Shown: positions 9,240 to 17,014, counted from the stretch's first letter. The stretch: DNA of 64,000 nt from Rossellomorea marisflavi (GCF_001274775.1 NZ_LGUE01000005.1:447173-511172); one strand, 5' to 3'. Translations and numbers: made by a program. Notes: generated by a model from the letters alone, not told the origin.

Positions 9240-9247
9240 GCTATAAT
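9240..9247 (+). promoter_or_regulatory. Extended -10 promoter for the small membrane protein
   Basis: TGCTATAAT (9239-9247) is an extended -10 element about 42 bases before the ATG at 9289. No clear -35 was seen. An inverted repeat (CTTCCCG ... CGGGAGGGAAG) lies just upstream. Confidence 0.5.
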
Positions 9248-9288
9248 GAACATGACTGTAATCGCTTTAATTGGAAAGGGGCGTTTCT

Positions 9289-9486
9289 ATGTTATCATTC
9301 TTTGTCCTTAATCTATTCTTGTATTTTCCTGAAGATAAAAGTGAATATATCCCTGCAGGCATCACGATGTTCATTTTCATGATTGCCGCCGTCCTCACGT
9401 TCCGGCTGATCATCCGCATCTCGAAGCGTGAAGAGCTGAAGACGAAGAAGATGGAAGAAGAGGCGTCACGACGCCAGCAGGACTGA
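9289..9486 (+). CDS. Small single-pass membrane protein, unknown
   Basis: A 65-residue protein with two hydrophobic stretches, a short N-terminal one (2-13) and a main membrane helix (about 25-45), followed by a highly charged Lys/Glu-rich tail likely in the cytoplasm. The ATG at 9289 is chosen because GGAAAGGGG (9273-9281) sits at the right distance and an upstream in-frame ATG at 9271 has no ribosome site. The family is not recognised. It has its own extended -10 promoter. Confidence 0.65.
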   Translation: MLSFFVLNLFLYFPEDKSEYIPAGITMFIFMIAAVLTFRLIIRISKREELKTKKMEEEASRRQQD

Positions 9487-9564
9487 CAAATTCACCGCTT
9501 CCGCGAATATTTTTCTCATCGCTCGTCAACAATGGTGAGGAGTATGAACGTGGAGGAACGGCTG

Positions 9565-10077
9565 ATGAAACTATTTTTGATCGGAATCACGGCGCTTCTT
9601 TTGTCAGGATGCGTCCTGAAAGAGCCGACGAAAGTGAAAGTTGACATGAAGAACGGGGTCGGGGACACCATCGGAACAGCGATTCTCGAGGAAACAGCAG
9701 ATGGGGTGGAGATCGCCCTTGATCTTGAAGGGCTTCCGCCGGGGGACCTCGGTATCCACATCCATGAAAAGAGCGCATGTAAACGGCCTGATTTTGCTTC
9801 GGCGGGAAATCACTTCAATCCCTTGGAAAAGAAGCATGGACTTCTCCATCCCGAAGGTCCCCATGCAGGGGATCTACCCAATCTGATCGTCGGGGAAGAT
9901 GGTAGCGTGAAAGCAACGATCACGGCTCCTCAGGTGACCCTATCAAAGGGCAAGACCTCCCTCATGACCAAGGACGGGACCTCGCTGGTCATTGACGAAA
10001 GCGCCGATGACGGCATGACCCAGCCATCGGGAGACTCCGGGGAGCGCATTGCCTGCGGGTCCATCGGGAAAAAATAA
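9565..10077 (+). CDS. SodC-like Cu/Zn superoxide dismutase family lipoprotein, one Cu ligand replaced
   Basis: A 170-residue lipoprotein (lipobox LLSGC, Cys16) with a Cu/Zn-SOD beta-barrel. Recognisable are the first two copper His (H65, H67 in IHIHEKSAC), the bridging His (H83 in GNHFNP), zinc-site His91/His100 and Asp103, the disulfide pair Cys72/Cys164, and the active-site Arg161 (GERIACG). The position of the fourth copper ligand, normally His in a VH/IH-x-x-x-D motif, is Asp144 (SLVIDESADD). B. subtilis YojM is also a copper-ligand-deficient family member. The ATG at 9565 is preferred because GGAGG (9552-9556) lies eight bases upstream; an earlier in-frame ATG at 9532 lacks one. True dismutase activity is doubtful. 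Confidence 0.88.
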   Translation: MKLFLIGITALLLSGCVLKEPTKVKVDMKNGVGDTIGTAILEETADGVEIALDLEGLPPGDLGIHIHEKSACKRPDFASAGNHFNPLEKKHGLLHPEGPHAGDLPNLIVGEDGSVKATITAPQVTLSKGKTSLMTKDGTSLVIDESADDGMTQPSGDSGERIACGSIGKK

Positions 10078-10081
10078 AAAA

Positions 10082-10136
10082 GGAAGGGGATGCCCCCTTC
10101 CCGGTGACTGCCATACCTGGCAGTCTTTTTTATTTT
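10082..10136 (+). terminator. Double hairpin terminator after the SodC-like gene
   Basis: The first hairpin is GGAAGGGG / CCCCTTCC. The second, GACTGCCA / TGGCAGTC (10106-10113, 10118-10125) with a four-base loop, is followed by a T-rich tail and is the functional terminator. The second stem can also serve the leftward patB gene, which ends at 10139. Confidence 0.82.
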
Positions 10137-10138
10137 GT

Positions 10139-11302
10139 TCACGTGAGGGCCGTTCTCAGGCGGTCGAGACCTTCGAGGAGTGTTTCTTTCGGGCATGCAA
10201 TATTCATCCGCACGAACCCTTCTCCTCCCTCACCATATTTCGTTCCTTCTTCTAGAGCCAGTTTTCCTTTTCTCAATAGACGGTCCTTCAGATCTTCGTC
10301 AGAAAGCCCCGTCTTGCTGCAGTCGATCCAGAGCAGATAGGTTCCTTCAGGCTCTACAAGATGCAAGGATGGGAGATGTTCCTTCAGATAGGCCCTTGTT
10401 ATGGAGACATTTTCCTCTAGGTACGCTATGACATCTTCCAGCCATTCTTCTCCGTGACGGTAAGCCGCTTCCATGGCACTGATTCCAAGGGCGTTCAACG
10501 TGAAGAATCCCTGTTTGGCATGAATGCCTGCAATTTCATTGCGGATTTCTTCGTTTTTCGTGATCATGGCCGAAGCCTGCAGACCGGCCAGGTTGAACGT
10601 TTTGCTCGGCGCGATGCACGTAATGATTGCATCGGCATCACCTTCGGGAAGGGACGCAATCGGGACATGGTGATGAGGGCGGTAGATCAGGTCAGAGTGG
10701 ATTTCATCGGACGCGATGACGACCCCGTATTCTTTGCACAGTGAAGCGATCCGGGTCAGCTCTTCTTTCGTCCAGACCCGTCCCCCGGGGTTATGCGGAT
10801 TGCATAGCAGGAACAATTTCACCCCGTTTTGAAGGGCTTTTTCGAAGGCTGTGAAATCAATGGAGTACTCTCCGTTGGAATAGACGAGCTGGGCATTCTC
10901 CACCACCCGCCCATTTTCCTTCACCAGGTTGAAGAAAGGAGGGTAAACAGGTGATTGAATGAGTACCTTATCACCTGGTTCTGTTAAGGCCTGGATGATG
11001 GTGGCCAGTGCGGGGACCACCCCTGGACTGTACTGCACCCATGATGATTGGATCTCCCACCCGTGCCTCTTGGCCATCCACTCCTTGATGGAGTCGGCGG
11101 TGGATGCTCCTGCGTATGTATAGCCGAATATCGGGTGTTCCATCCTTTTCTTCAATGCTTCAATCACAGGCTCAGGCGGTGCGAAGTCCATATCGGCCAC
11201 CCACATGGGCAGCACATCCCCATAACCAAAGACTTCTTTCGTCCTGTCCCATTTCACCGATGAAGAACCTCTGCGGTCAATGACATGTTCAAATGAACTC
11301 AA
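10139..11302 (-). CDS. patB: PatB, PLP-dependent cystathionine beta-lyase
   Basis: A 387-residue fold-type I PLP enzyme of the MalY/PatB group, cleaving cystathionine to homocysteine, pyruvate and ammonia. The PLP-binding lysine is in APSKTFNLAGLQ (about residue 232), the Asn of the NPHNPGGRVW motif is near 167-176, and the substrate-binding Arg is in the C-terminal segment EGFVRMNIA. The length agrees with B. subtilis PatB (387). In B. subtilis patB is next to kinB; here kinB is missing between it and kapB. Confidence 0.93.
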   Translation of the reverse strand: MSSFEHVIDRRGSSSVKWDRTKEVFGYGDVLPMWVADMDFAPPEPVIEALKKRMEHPIFGYTYAGASTADSIKEWMAKRHGWEIQSSWVQYSPGVVPALATIIQALTEPGDKVLIQSPVYPPFFNLVKENGRVVENAQLVYSNGEYSIDFTAFEKALQNGVKLFLLCNPHNPGGRVWTKEELTRIASLCKEYGVVIASDEIHSDLIYRPHHHVPIASLPEGDADAIITCIAPSKTFNLAGLQASAMITKNEEIRNEIAGIHAKQGFFTLNALGISAMEAAYRHGEEWLEDVIAYLEENVSITRAYLKEHLPSLHLVEPEGTYLLWIDCSKTGLSDEDLKDRLLRKGKLALEEGTKYGEGGEGFVRMNIACPKETLLEGLDRLRTALT

Positions 11303-11380
11303 GTGAACTCCCCCTTACGAATTGTCGTTTACTCTTCCATCATAAAAGTTCAGTGGAAAAGATGAAACTGATTTGATTCA

Positions 11381-11418
11381 GCCTGTCCCCATCTCTTAAA
11401 TATGAGAAGGGGACAGGC
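11381..11418 (-). terminator. Hairpin straddling the yugF stop codon
   Basis: Arms GCCTGTCCCC (11381-11390, extended by ATCTC) and GGGGACAGGC (11409-11418). The yugF stop codon at 11396 lies in the loop, so one arm is coding. There is no T-run on the minus strand, so it is terminator-like or a repeat rather than a classic terminator. Confidence 0.45.
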
Positions 11419-12274
11419 CGAATTCCACCTGTGCGGGATTTCCTTCCGGGAGACCGACTTCGAGAAACGATCGGATGTGGCTCATGACTGCATTCGGCCT
11501 CTCCTCTGGGACGAGATGCCCCGTGTCTTTCAGGACGATCAGGGAGGAGAGGGGAAGATCTTCATTCAGTCGTTTACCTGTCGATACGGGTACCACCCTG
11601 TCATGCTCACCCCATATGAGGAGGCATGGTGTCTGGATGGCCCGTAGATCCTCTCTGGACAGGTCGCCTTCGCGGTCACGGATCATCTTGGTGAGGGCTT
11701 TGAAGATATCATCCTGCAGAAAGGGCTTCATGTATCCGTCCATCATTTCCTCATCGATCATGGCGTGATCATAGACTACATTTTCGAGGTTTTTCCTTAC
11801 GCCCGTCTTGGCTAGCCATTTTTTGATATACAAATGAAAATAGGGTGTGCGACTCAGGGTAAGGACCGGCCACGTGAACCGTTTCAAGTATCCGGAGCTG
11901 CAGAGAAGGACCCCCTTCTTGACGAGGGAAGGGGCTTTTTTCATGATATTCAGGGCGATCTGTCCTCCCATGGAATGACCGGTAAGATAGATGTGTTGGA
12001 TCCCCAGCTGAGAAAGGAGATCGATGACGGTTTGGGCCAGATTGTCATAGGAATAGACAAACCCCTTTGTCTTACTGCTGTTTCCGAAGGGTGGAAGGTC
12101 GATGGAGAGGACATTATAGGATGCCTTCAAGAGCGGATGGAGCTGCCTGAAGCTGAAGGTGGATGAAAGAAATCCATGAATCAGGACGAAGGTTTCGGAA
12201 GAATGAGGATGTCTGTCGTATTCATAATAAATCTCGGCCCCGTTCAATCGGGCAAATTGTGCACGGTCGCTCAT
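11396..12274 (-). CDS. yugF: Alpha/beta-fold hydrolase, YugF-like
   Basis: A 292-residue alpha/beta hydrolase. The nucleophile elbow is GHSMGG (Ser about residue 101), the acid is likely Asp in LIWGEHDRVVP (about 227), and the histidine is in KDTGHLVPEERP (about 255). The oxyanion motif is LIHGFLSS near the N-terminus. The substrate is unknown; B. subtilis YugF belongs to the same group and has the same neighbours (alaR-alaT). It is transcribed leftwards, divergent from alaR. Confidence 0.88.
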   Translation of the reverse strand: MSDRAQFARLNGAEIYYEYDRHPHSSETFVLIHGFLSSTFSFRQLHPLLKASYNVLSIDLPPFGNSSKTKGFVYSYDNLAQTVIDLLSQLGIQHIYLTGHSMGGQIALNIMKKAPSLVKKGVLLCSSGYLKRFTWPVLTLSRTPYFHLYIKKWLAKTGVRKNLENVVYDHAMIDEEMMDGYMKPFLQDDIFKALTKMIRDREGDLSREDLRAIQTPCLLIWGEHDRVVPVSTGKRLNEDLPLSSLIVLKDTGHLVPEERPNAVMSHIRSFLEVGLPEGNPAQVEFGLSPSHI

Positions 12275-12364
12275 GGTTCGCCACTCCTTTACGTTGTTCC
12301 CATTATTTTACCCGCTCCTTTCGTTTTAACACTCAGACTTTTAGGAGAAATGTGCTTGCGCTTC

Positions 12365-12373
12365 TGATATAAT
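12365..12373 (+). promoter_or_regulatory. Extended -10 promoter of alaR-alaT
   Basis: TGATATAAT, a perfect extended -10 element, lies 34 bases before the alaR ATG. No good -35 is visible. Confidence 0.6.
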
Positions 12374-12406
12374 GAAACCATTTACAGGTGATGAGGAGGA
12401 AGAGTC

Positions 12407-12907
12407 ATGCAGCTTAGAGAATGGGAACTGGATCTGTTACGGGTCCTTCAAAAGGATTCAAGGCTGACGTATGAAGATTTGAGCAAGATGCTTCAAGTGA
12501 CGAAAGAAGAAGTGGAAGAGACGGTCGCAAGGATGGAAGAAGACCATATCCTCGTCCGCTACAATTCAGTGGTCGACTGGTCCAAAGTAGAAGGACACGA
12601 AGGTGTGACGGCCATGATCGACGTGAAAGTGACACCCAAAAGGGGAGTCGGCTTTGACGAAGTCGCTCAGCGTATCTATCGGTACAAAGAAGTCAAAAGC
12701 GTCTATCTCATGTCGGGAGCGTACGATCTATCGGTGACGGTGGAGGGGCGCACGATGAACGAGGTGGCAAACTTCGTATCCGATAAATTGTCCACCATCG
12801 ATTCCGTACTTTCGACCACGACCCACTTTCAATTGAAAAAATACAAGCATGACGGCACCATCTTCGGGGATTATGAAGAAGATAAACGGATCGTGGTATC
12901 CCCATGA
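12407..12907 (+). CDS. alaR: Lrp/AsnC-family regulator AlaR
   Basis: A 166-residue Lrp/AsnC regulator with an N-terminal winged helix-turn-helix (about 1-60: LQKDSRLTYEDLSKMLQVTKEEVEE) and a C-terminal RAM ligand-binding domain (about 70-145). Its B. subtilis counterpart YugG/AlaR regulates the adjacent alanine transaminase gene. The stop codon overlaps the alaT start (ATGA, 12904-12907), so the two genes are translationally coupled. Autoregulation is likely but no operator was identified. Confidence 0.93.
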   Translation: MQLREWELDLLRVLQKDSRLTYEDLSKMLQVTKEEVEETVARMEEDHILVRYNSVVDWSKVEGHEGVTAMIDVKVTPKRGVGFDEVAQRIYRYKEVKSVYLMSGAYDLSVTVEGRTMNEVANFVSDKLSTIDSVLSTTTHFQLKKYKHDGTIFGDYEEDKRIVVSP

Positions 12908-14076
12908 CGACAAAAACGAGCTATGTGTCCAAGTCTGTTGAGAAACTGAAACCGTCCGGGATCCGGAAGTTCTTCGATCTTGCAGCGGGTATGGAAGGCG
13001 TCATATCCCTTGGTGTCGGTGAACCGGATTTCGTTACTTCCTGGACCGTCAGGGAAGCGGCCATCCTGTCCCTGGAACAGGGGTATACGTCCTATACGGC
13101 GAATGCGGGGCTGTTCGACCTTCGGAAAAGGATCGCGGACTACATGAATTCCCGTTACCAACTGTTCTATGACCCCTCGGACGAAATCATCGTCACGGTC
13201 GGGGCAAGTCAGGCCCTCGATATCAGCCTGCGCGCCCTTGTGGATCAAGGGGATGAGGTCATCATCGTCGAACCGGGGTTTGTTTCCTATGTGCCCCTGG
13301 TGGAACTCGCCGGCGGGGTAGCCGTCACGGTGAAGACGAGACCGGAGAACGGCTTCAACCTTACTGCTGAAGAACTCGAAGCGGCGATCACCGATAAAAC
13401 GAAGGCAATCCTTCTGTGCTCCCCCAATAATCCAACGGGAAGCGTGTTGGAGAAGGATGATCTCATGGAGCTCGCCGATGTGATCAAGCGTCATGATCTT
13501 GCCGTATTGTCCGATGAGATCTATTCCGAGCTTGCCTATGATGCCGACCATGTGTCCATCGCTTCCCTTGAAGGGATGAGGGAGCGGACGATCGTCATCA
13601 ACGGATTCTCAAAAGGATTCGCCATGACCGGCTGGCGCCTTGGATATATCTGTGCTCCGGTTGAGATTGCACAGGCGCTCCTGAAGATCCACCAATATGC
13701 GATGATGTGCGCCTCCACCCCTGCGCAGTTCGCGGCCATCGAGGCCCTGGATAAAGGGATGGAAGATGTGACGGAGATGAAAAGGAGCTATCGCCACAGG
13801 AGGCATTATTTCGTCGACTCCCTGAATGAGATCGGGTTGGAGTGCCACACCCCCGGCGGTGCGTTCTATGCTTTTCCCTCCATCCGGAAGACGGGACTAT
13901 CCTCCGAGGAATTTGCCGAAAGACTGCTTCTTGAAGAGAAGGTCGCCGTCGTCCCCGGAAACGTCTTCGGAAAAGGCGGGGAAGGGTTTGTCCGGTGCTC
14001 CTATGCCTCGAGCATGGAACAGCTCCAGGAGGCCGTAAAGCGCCTGAAACGATTCGTAGAAAACCATTCAAACTAA
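12904..14076 (+). CDS. alaT: PLP-dependent aminotransferase AlaT
   Basis: A 390-residue class I aminotransferase; its B. subtilis counterpart (YugH/AlaT) makes alanine from pyruvate. The PLP lysine is in NGFSKGFAMTGWRLGY (about residue 234), the PLP-contacting motif is CSPNNPTGSV (about 174), and the carboxylate-binding Arg is in EGFVRCSYA (about 365). Overlapping by four bases with alaR, it is the second gene of a two-gene operon ending in a strong terminator. Confidence 0.93.
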   Translation: MTTKTSYVSKSVEKLKPSGIRKFFDLAAGMEGVISLGVGEPDFVTSWTVREAAILSLEQGYTSYTANAGLFDLRKRIADYMNSRYQLFYDPSDEIIVTVGASQALDISLRALVDQGDEVIIVEPGFVSYVPLVELAGGVAVTVKTRPENGFNLTAEELEAAITDKTKAILLCSPNNPTGSVLEKDDLMELADVIKRHDLAVLSDEIYSELAYDADHVSIASLEGMRERTIVINGFSKGFAMTGWRLGYICAPVEIAQALLKIHQYAMMCASTPAQFAAIEALDKGMEDVTEMKRSYRHRRHYFVDSLNEIGLECHTPGGAFYAFPSIRKTGLSSEEFAERLLLEEKVAVVPGNVFGKGGEGFVRCSYASSMEQLQEAVKRLKRFVENHSN

Positions 14077-14078
14077 AG

Positions 14079-14109
14079 AAAGGCCGTACCGTGGAGGGTA
14101 CGGCCTTTT
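14079..14109 (+). terminator. Terminator of alaR-alaT
   Basis: Stem AAAGGCCGTACC / GGGTACGGCCTTT with a short loop and a T-run. Confidence 0.88.
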
Positions 14110-14115
14110 GCATGC

Positions 14116-14142
14116 AAAAAAAGGGACGCCTTGAAGGCGTCC
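14116..14142 (-). terminator. Terminator of the XRE gene
   Basis: On the minus strand the stem GGACGCC / GGCGTCC is followed by seven T residues. It lies about 95 bases past the stop codon of the leftward XRE regulator. Confidence 0.8.
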
Positions 14143-14235
14143 ATCAAAATGAAAACAAAAGGGGGAATACTTAGAAAGCTTATTTTCAGTATGACCAGGT
14201 TTTCACGGATCTATACCTTGCGTGAAAAAATTCTT

Positions 14236-14448
14236 TCAGGAAGCAGGGGTCCTGTCTTCGAGGAGTGTAGAAGCAGGGACATCCAGGACCGTTGAAAATT
14301 TCAGCACCGTGGGAGTGTCTGGAATCTTTTCCCCCTCTTCGTATTTCATCAGTGAATTCGTCCCGATCCTTGCCTTCACCGCAAGTTCCTGCAGAGTCAT
14401 TTGGCGTTCTTCACGGATTCTCTTGATATTCTTACCGAAATGGGACAT
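14236..14448 (-). CDS. Small XRE-family (HTH_3) transcriptional regulator
   Basis: A 70-residue protein that is nearly all one Cro/C1-type helix-turn-helix domain (residues 6-60: IKRIREERQMTLQELAVKA, then GTNSLMKYEEGEKIP). It is preceded by a GAGGAGGA ribosome site. No effector domain and no prophage genes are nearby, so it resembles the small stand-alone chromosomal XRE regulators of Bacillus. Target genes are unknown. Confidence 0.87.
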   Translation of the reverse strand: MSHFGKNIKRIREERQMTLQELAVKARIGTNSLMKYEEGEKIPDTPTVLKFSTVLDVPASTLLEDRTPAS

Positions 14449-14589
14449 GGCGTCCTCCTCCTTTATATGAAAGCGGTTGATATCCTATATAGTTAGTATA
14501 CCATCATATGGAAAAAACGCGCACGTCCATGCTTGAACAATCTGTTACGGAAATGATGGATGTAGAGGGACTTCAGAAGGAGCGTAATA

Positions 14590-14764
14590 GGCACCAAATG
14601 GCGGAATGGTGCCTGGCACCAAATGGCGGAATGGTGCCTGGCACCGAACGGGGGAATTGTACCTGGCACCGAACGGGGGAATTGTACCTGGCACCAAACG
14701 GCAAAATTGTACCTGGCACCAAATGGCGAAATTGTACCTGGCACCGAATAGCGAAATGGTGCCA
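14590..14764. repeat. Seven tandem 25-bp palindromic repeats
   Basis: Seven consecutive 25-base units start at 14590, 14615, 14640, 14665, 14690, 14715 and 14740. Each begins GGCACC and ends GGTGCC or TTGTACC plus T, so each unit can fold into a small hairpin and the unit junction (GGTGCCTGGCACC) is itself a palindrome. Units 1-2 are identical and units 3-4 are identical, while units 5-7 differ in a few bases, showing stepwise duplication. The array ends in AGGTACAAT, the reverse complement of the common unit end. It lies between the XRE gene and the transporter and has no credible coding frame. Confidence 0.93.
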
Positions 14765-14803
14765 GGTACAATCCTATGATCGGCCACACACCCCAATCCA
14801 CCA

Positions 14804-14844
14804 AAAAACCCCCTGGACCGCTCTATAAGCGGTCCAGGGGGTTT
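14804..14844 (-). terminator. Terminator of the SNF transporter gene
   Basis: A 16-bp stem (AAACCCCCTGGACCGC / GCGGTCCAGGGGGTTT) with a seven-base loop and, on the minus strand, a run of six T residues. Confidence 0.9.
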
Positions 14845-14851
14845 AAAAGAA

Positions 14852-16183
14852 TCAATTGGTAATCAGAATCAATAGGATCGCAACAGGTACGATGATGCGG
14901 ATCAGGAGCATCCAGGCGTTGAACACGCCTCGTGAAATGCTTGAACCCAATCTTACTTCGTCCCACACATCTTCCTTCTTCAGTCTATAGCCGATGAAGA
15001 TACTGATCAGAAGCGCTCCGATCGGTAGACCGAAGTTTGAAGTGATATTGTCGGCAAAGTCGAAGAAGTTCAGTCCTGCAATTTTGATATCACCCAATAC
15101 CCCGAAGGAGAGGGCGCTCGGGATTCCTGCGACAAAAGCGAGGATCCCCACCATCCATGAAAATTTCACCCGTTTCGTGGATGCTCCTTTTGATAAGCCG
15201 GCCACACCGATTTCCAAGATGGAGAAGGCGGAAGTCAATGTCGCGAACAGAAGCAGGACCAGGAAGATCGTGAAGAACAATCCGCCAAAGGCCATTTCAT
15301 TAAAAACGGCTGGGAGGACGACGAAGGCGATTCCTGGGCCCTGGTCGGGCTGGAACCCGAGGGCATAAACCGCCGGGAAAATCACCAGTCCTGCAAGAAG
15401 TGAAATCAGGATATTCAATCCGGACACACTGATCGCCGATTTCGGCATGCTGTCATCCTTCGGTAGATAGGAAGCGTAGGTGACCATGACCGACAGGCCG
15501 ACGGTTAGAGCGAAAAATGCCTGTCCCATTGCCAGGAGGACAGTCTTCCCGGTCAGCTGGCTCCAGTCAGGTAGCAGAAGGAAGCGAACACCTTCCATGG
15601 CACCGTCCAGCGTAAGGGCCCGGATGACGAGAACGAAGAATAAAATGAATAATGATGGCATCATATACCGGCTCGCCCGCTCGATCCCTTTTTGTACGCC
15701 TCCTTGGACGACCATGATGGTCATGACCATGAAGACGCCTTGTGCAATCAGGACTTCCCATGGATTCGATATGACGCTGTCAAAGAGCGCCGCATATCCT
15801 TCCTGGGTATTCCCGCTCAAAGAGCCCGTCACACTTCTCCAAAGATAGGATAAAATCCAGCCTCCGACGACACTATAAAAAGATAGGATGATGAAGGAAA
15901 CGATGGTTCCTAAGTATCCTATGAGATGCCAGTAAGAATTGGGAGCAAGTTTCTTATAAGAAGTAATCGCATCCGCACCGGCTTTACGTCCGATGATGAA
16001 TTCCGCCAGAAGAATAGGCGCCCCGATCAGGACCGTGAAGAGGATGAAGAGAAGGAAGAATACACCTCCACCATTTGCCCCGGCCATATAGGGGAATTTC
16101 CAGATGGCGCCCAGTCCGATTGCCGAACCTGCAGCAGCCAGGATGAAGCCCAGTTTAGAAGTCCATTGTTGTTTTGCAGCCAA
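14852..16183 (-). CDS. Sodium-dependent transporter, SNF family (YhdH-like)
   Basis: A 443-residue neurotransmitter:sodium symporter family protein with 11-12 membrane helices. The first helix has the family signature GFILAAAGSAIGLGAIWKFPY (residues 12-32), which holds the unwound sodium and substrate site of LeuT-type carriers. The substrate is probably an amino acid but cannot be told from sequence. The ATG at 16183 is preceded by GGAGGAGC. The promoter region is shared with a divergent small membrane protein gene and contains two cre-like sites. Confidence 0.92.
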   Translation of the reverse strand: MAAKQQWTSKLGFILAAAGSAIGLGAIWKFPYMAGANGGGVFFLLFILFTVLIGAPILLAEFIIGRKAGADAITSYKKLAPNSYWHLIGYLGTIVSFIILSFYSVVGGWILSYLWRSVTGSLSGNTQEGYAALFDSVISNPWEVLIAQGVFMVMTIMVVQGGVQKGIERASRYMMPSLFILFFVLVIRALTLDGAMEGVRFLLLPDWSQLTGKTVLLAMGQAFFALTVGLSVMVTYASYLPKDDSMPKSAISVSGLNILISLLAGLVIFPAVYALGFQPDQGPGIAFVVLPAVFNEMAFGGLFFTIFLVLLLFATLTSAFSILEIGVAGLSKGASTKRVKFSWMVGILAFVAGIPSALSFGVLGDIKIAGLNFFDFADNITSNFGLPIGALLISIFIGYRLKKEDVWDEVRLGSSISRGVFNAWMLLIRIIVPVAILLILITN

Positions 16184-16337
16184 TTATAGCTCCTCCTTTC
16201 AAAAAAATAAGATTTTTCAATCGTACTATGTTTTCATACCCATGTACACTGGATTTTGAAATTTTCAATTTATAAGTGATCTGGGTTTAACTGACATAAA
16301 AGTGGATAAAATATGGGTGTGTCACCACTTATTATGG

Positions 16338-16352
16338 ATGAAAACGTTTCAA
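16338..16352 (+). promoter_or_regulatory. cre-like site (CcpA) upstream of the SNF transporter
   Basis: ATGAAAACGTTTCAA matches the consensus WTGNAANCGNWNNCW at all but one conserved position. It lies 155 bases upstream of the transporter start, in the divergent intergenic region. Confidence 0.45.
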
Positions 16353-16479
16353 CCTATAACTTTTTCACTAAATTATTGAAAATTTTAAAAAAATCAGGTT
16401 TTTGGGGTGGAAATTTCATCTGTTTGTAGTATACTAATTGTAACAAAACGTTCACAAATTAGACTTTTTTTCGACAAAA

Positions 16480-16494
16480 TTGAAAGCGTTTCCT
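16480..16494 (+). promoter_or_regulatory. cre site (CcpA) before the small membrane protein
   Basis: TTGAAAGCGTTTCCT matches every conserved position of WTGNAANCGNWNNCW. It ends 25 bases before the ATG at 16520, so CcpA binding would block or modulate transcription of this gene. The remaining region 16184-16479 is AT-rich and shows no gene. Confidence 0.65.
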
Positions 16495-16519
16495 TAAAAT
16501 ATGAATGGAGGTTATCAAA

Positions 16520-16798
16520 ATGGATGTATTCATGGTTTACCTATTTATTGCAACCGCCACGCCTCTTTTTCTCTGGATAGAACACCGCAAGTGGGCAGTG
16601 GCCCACATCCCGTTCGTCATCGCCCTGTGGGGTGCATTCATCTACTACGTCGTTGTGCCTGAACTCGGAGGCTGGGGACATGTAACGCTATGGAGCTTGC
16701 TCGTTGCGAACTTTGCATTTGCCCACCTTGCTGCATTTTATCTCTATGCGACACCTTATCTTCGGAAGCAACGTGAAAAAAGGCTTATCAAGTCATAA
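16520..16798 (+). CDS. Small three-helix membrane protein, unknown
   Basis: A 92-residue protein with three hydrophobic segments (about 2-18, 25-50 and 55-78) and a basic C-terminal tail (RKQREKRLIKS). The ATG at 16520 is chosen because TGGAGG (16505-16510) sits nine bases upstream; an ATG at 16505 overlaps that site and would be wrong. The family is not recognised. A perfect cre site just upstream suggests carbon-source control. Confidence 0.7.
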   Translation: MDVFMVYLFIATATPLFLWIEHRKWAVAHIPFVIALWGAFIYYVVVPELGGWGHVTLWSLLVANFAFAHLAAFYLYATPYLRKQREKRLIKS

Positions 16799-16806
16799 TG
16801 AAACGG

Positions 16807-16834
16807 AACCCGAGGCCAATGGCCCGGGTTTTTT
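16807..16834 (+). terminator. Terminator after the small membrane protein
   Basis: Stem AACCCGAGGCC / GGCCCGGGTT with a three-base loop and one bulged A, followed by TTTTAT. Confidence 0.8.
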
Positions 16835-16934
16835 ATTTGCTCATTTGTGGGACTCTTCTTCATCCAGATGAATAAAGATTGATCAGAAGAGGTTTTATTT
16901 ATTGATCGGTATGGGAAGCCTACTTAATGAGAGT

Positions 16935-17014
16935 GCAATTGTAGGTTGATCTGCAATGGAACGGTGAAATTAACTTTGCGGAAATCAAAAAACTGTGATA
17001 TAATCTACAATTGC
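16935..17014. repeat. 10-bp inverted repeat bracketing the yugI promoter
   Basis: GCAATTGTAG (16935-16944) and its exact reverse complement CTACAATTGC (17005-17014) lie on either side of the yugI -35 and -10 boxes, the right arm directly after the -10. It may be a pair of operator half-sites or a looped operator. Confidence 0.6.
16976..17004 (+). promoter_or_regulatory. SigA-type promoter of yugI
   Basis: The -35 is TTGCGG (16976-16981), the spacer is 17 bases and the -10 is TATAAT (16999-17004) with an upstream TGA making it an extended -10. Transcription would start near 17011, within the right arm of the inverted repeat. Confidence 0.75.

Noticed and set aside
12871..13551. A 226-codon minus-strand frame opposite alaT.
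   Set aside because: Antisense shadow of a well-supported aminotransferase.
14508..14828. Open frames on both strands across the 25-bp repeat array, with repeating Trp/His/Arg or Gly/Thr/Ile patterns.
   Set aside because: The residues simply reflect the repeat unit, with no ribosome site and no family likeness.
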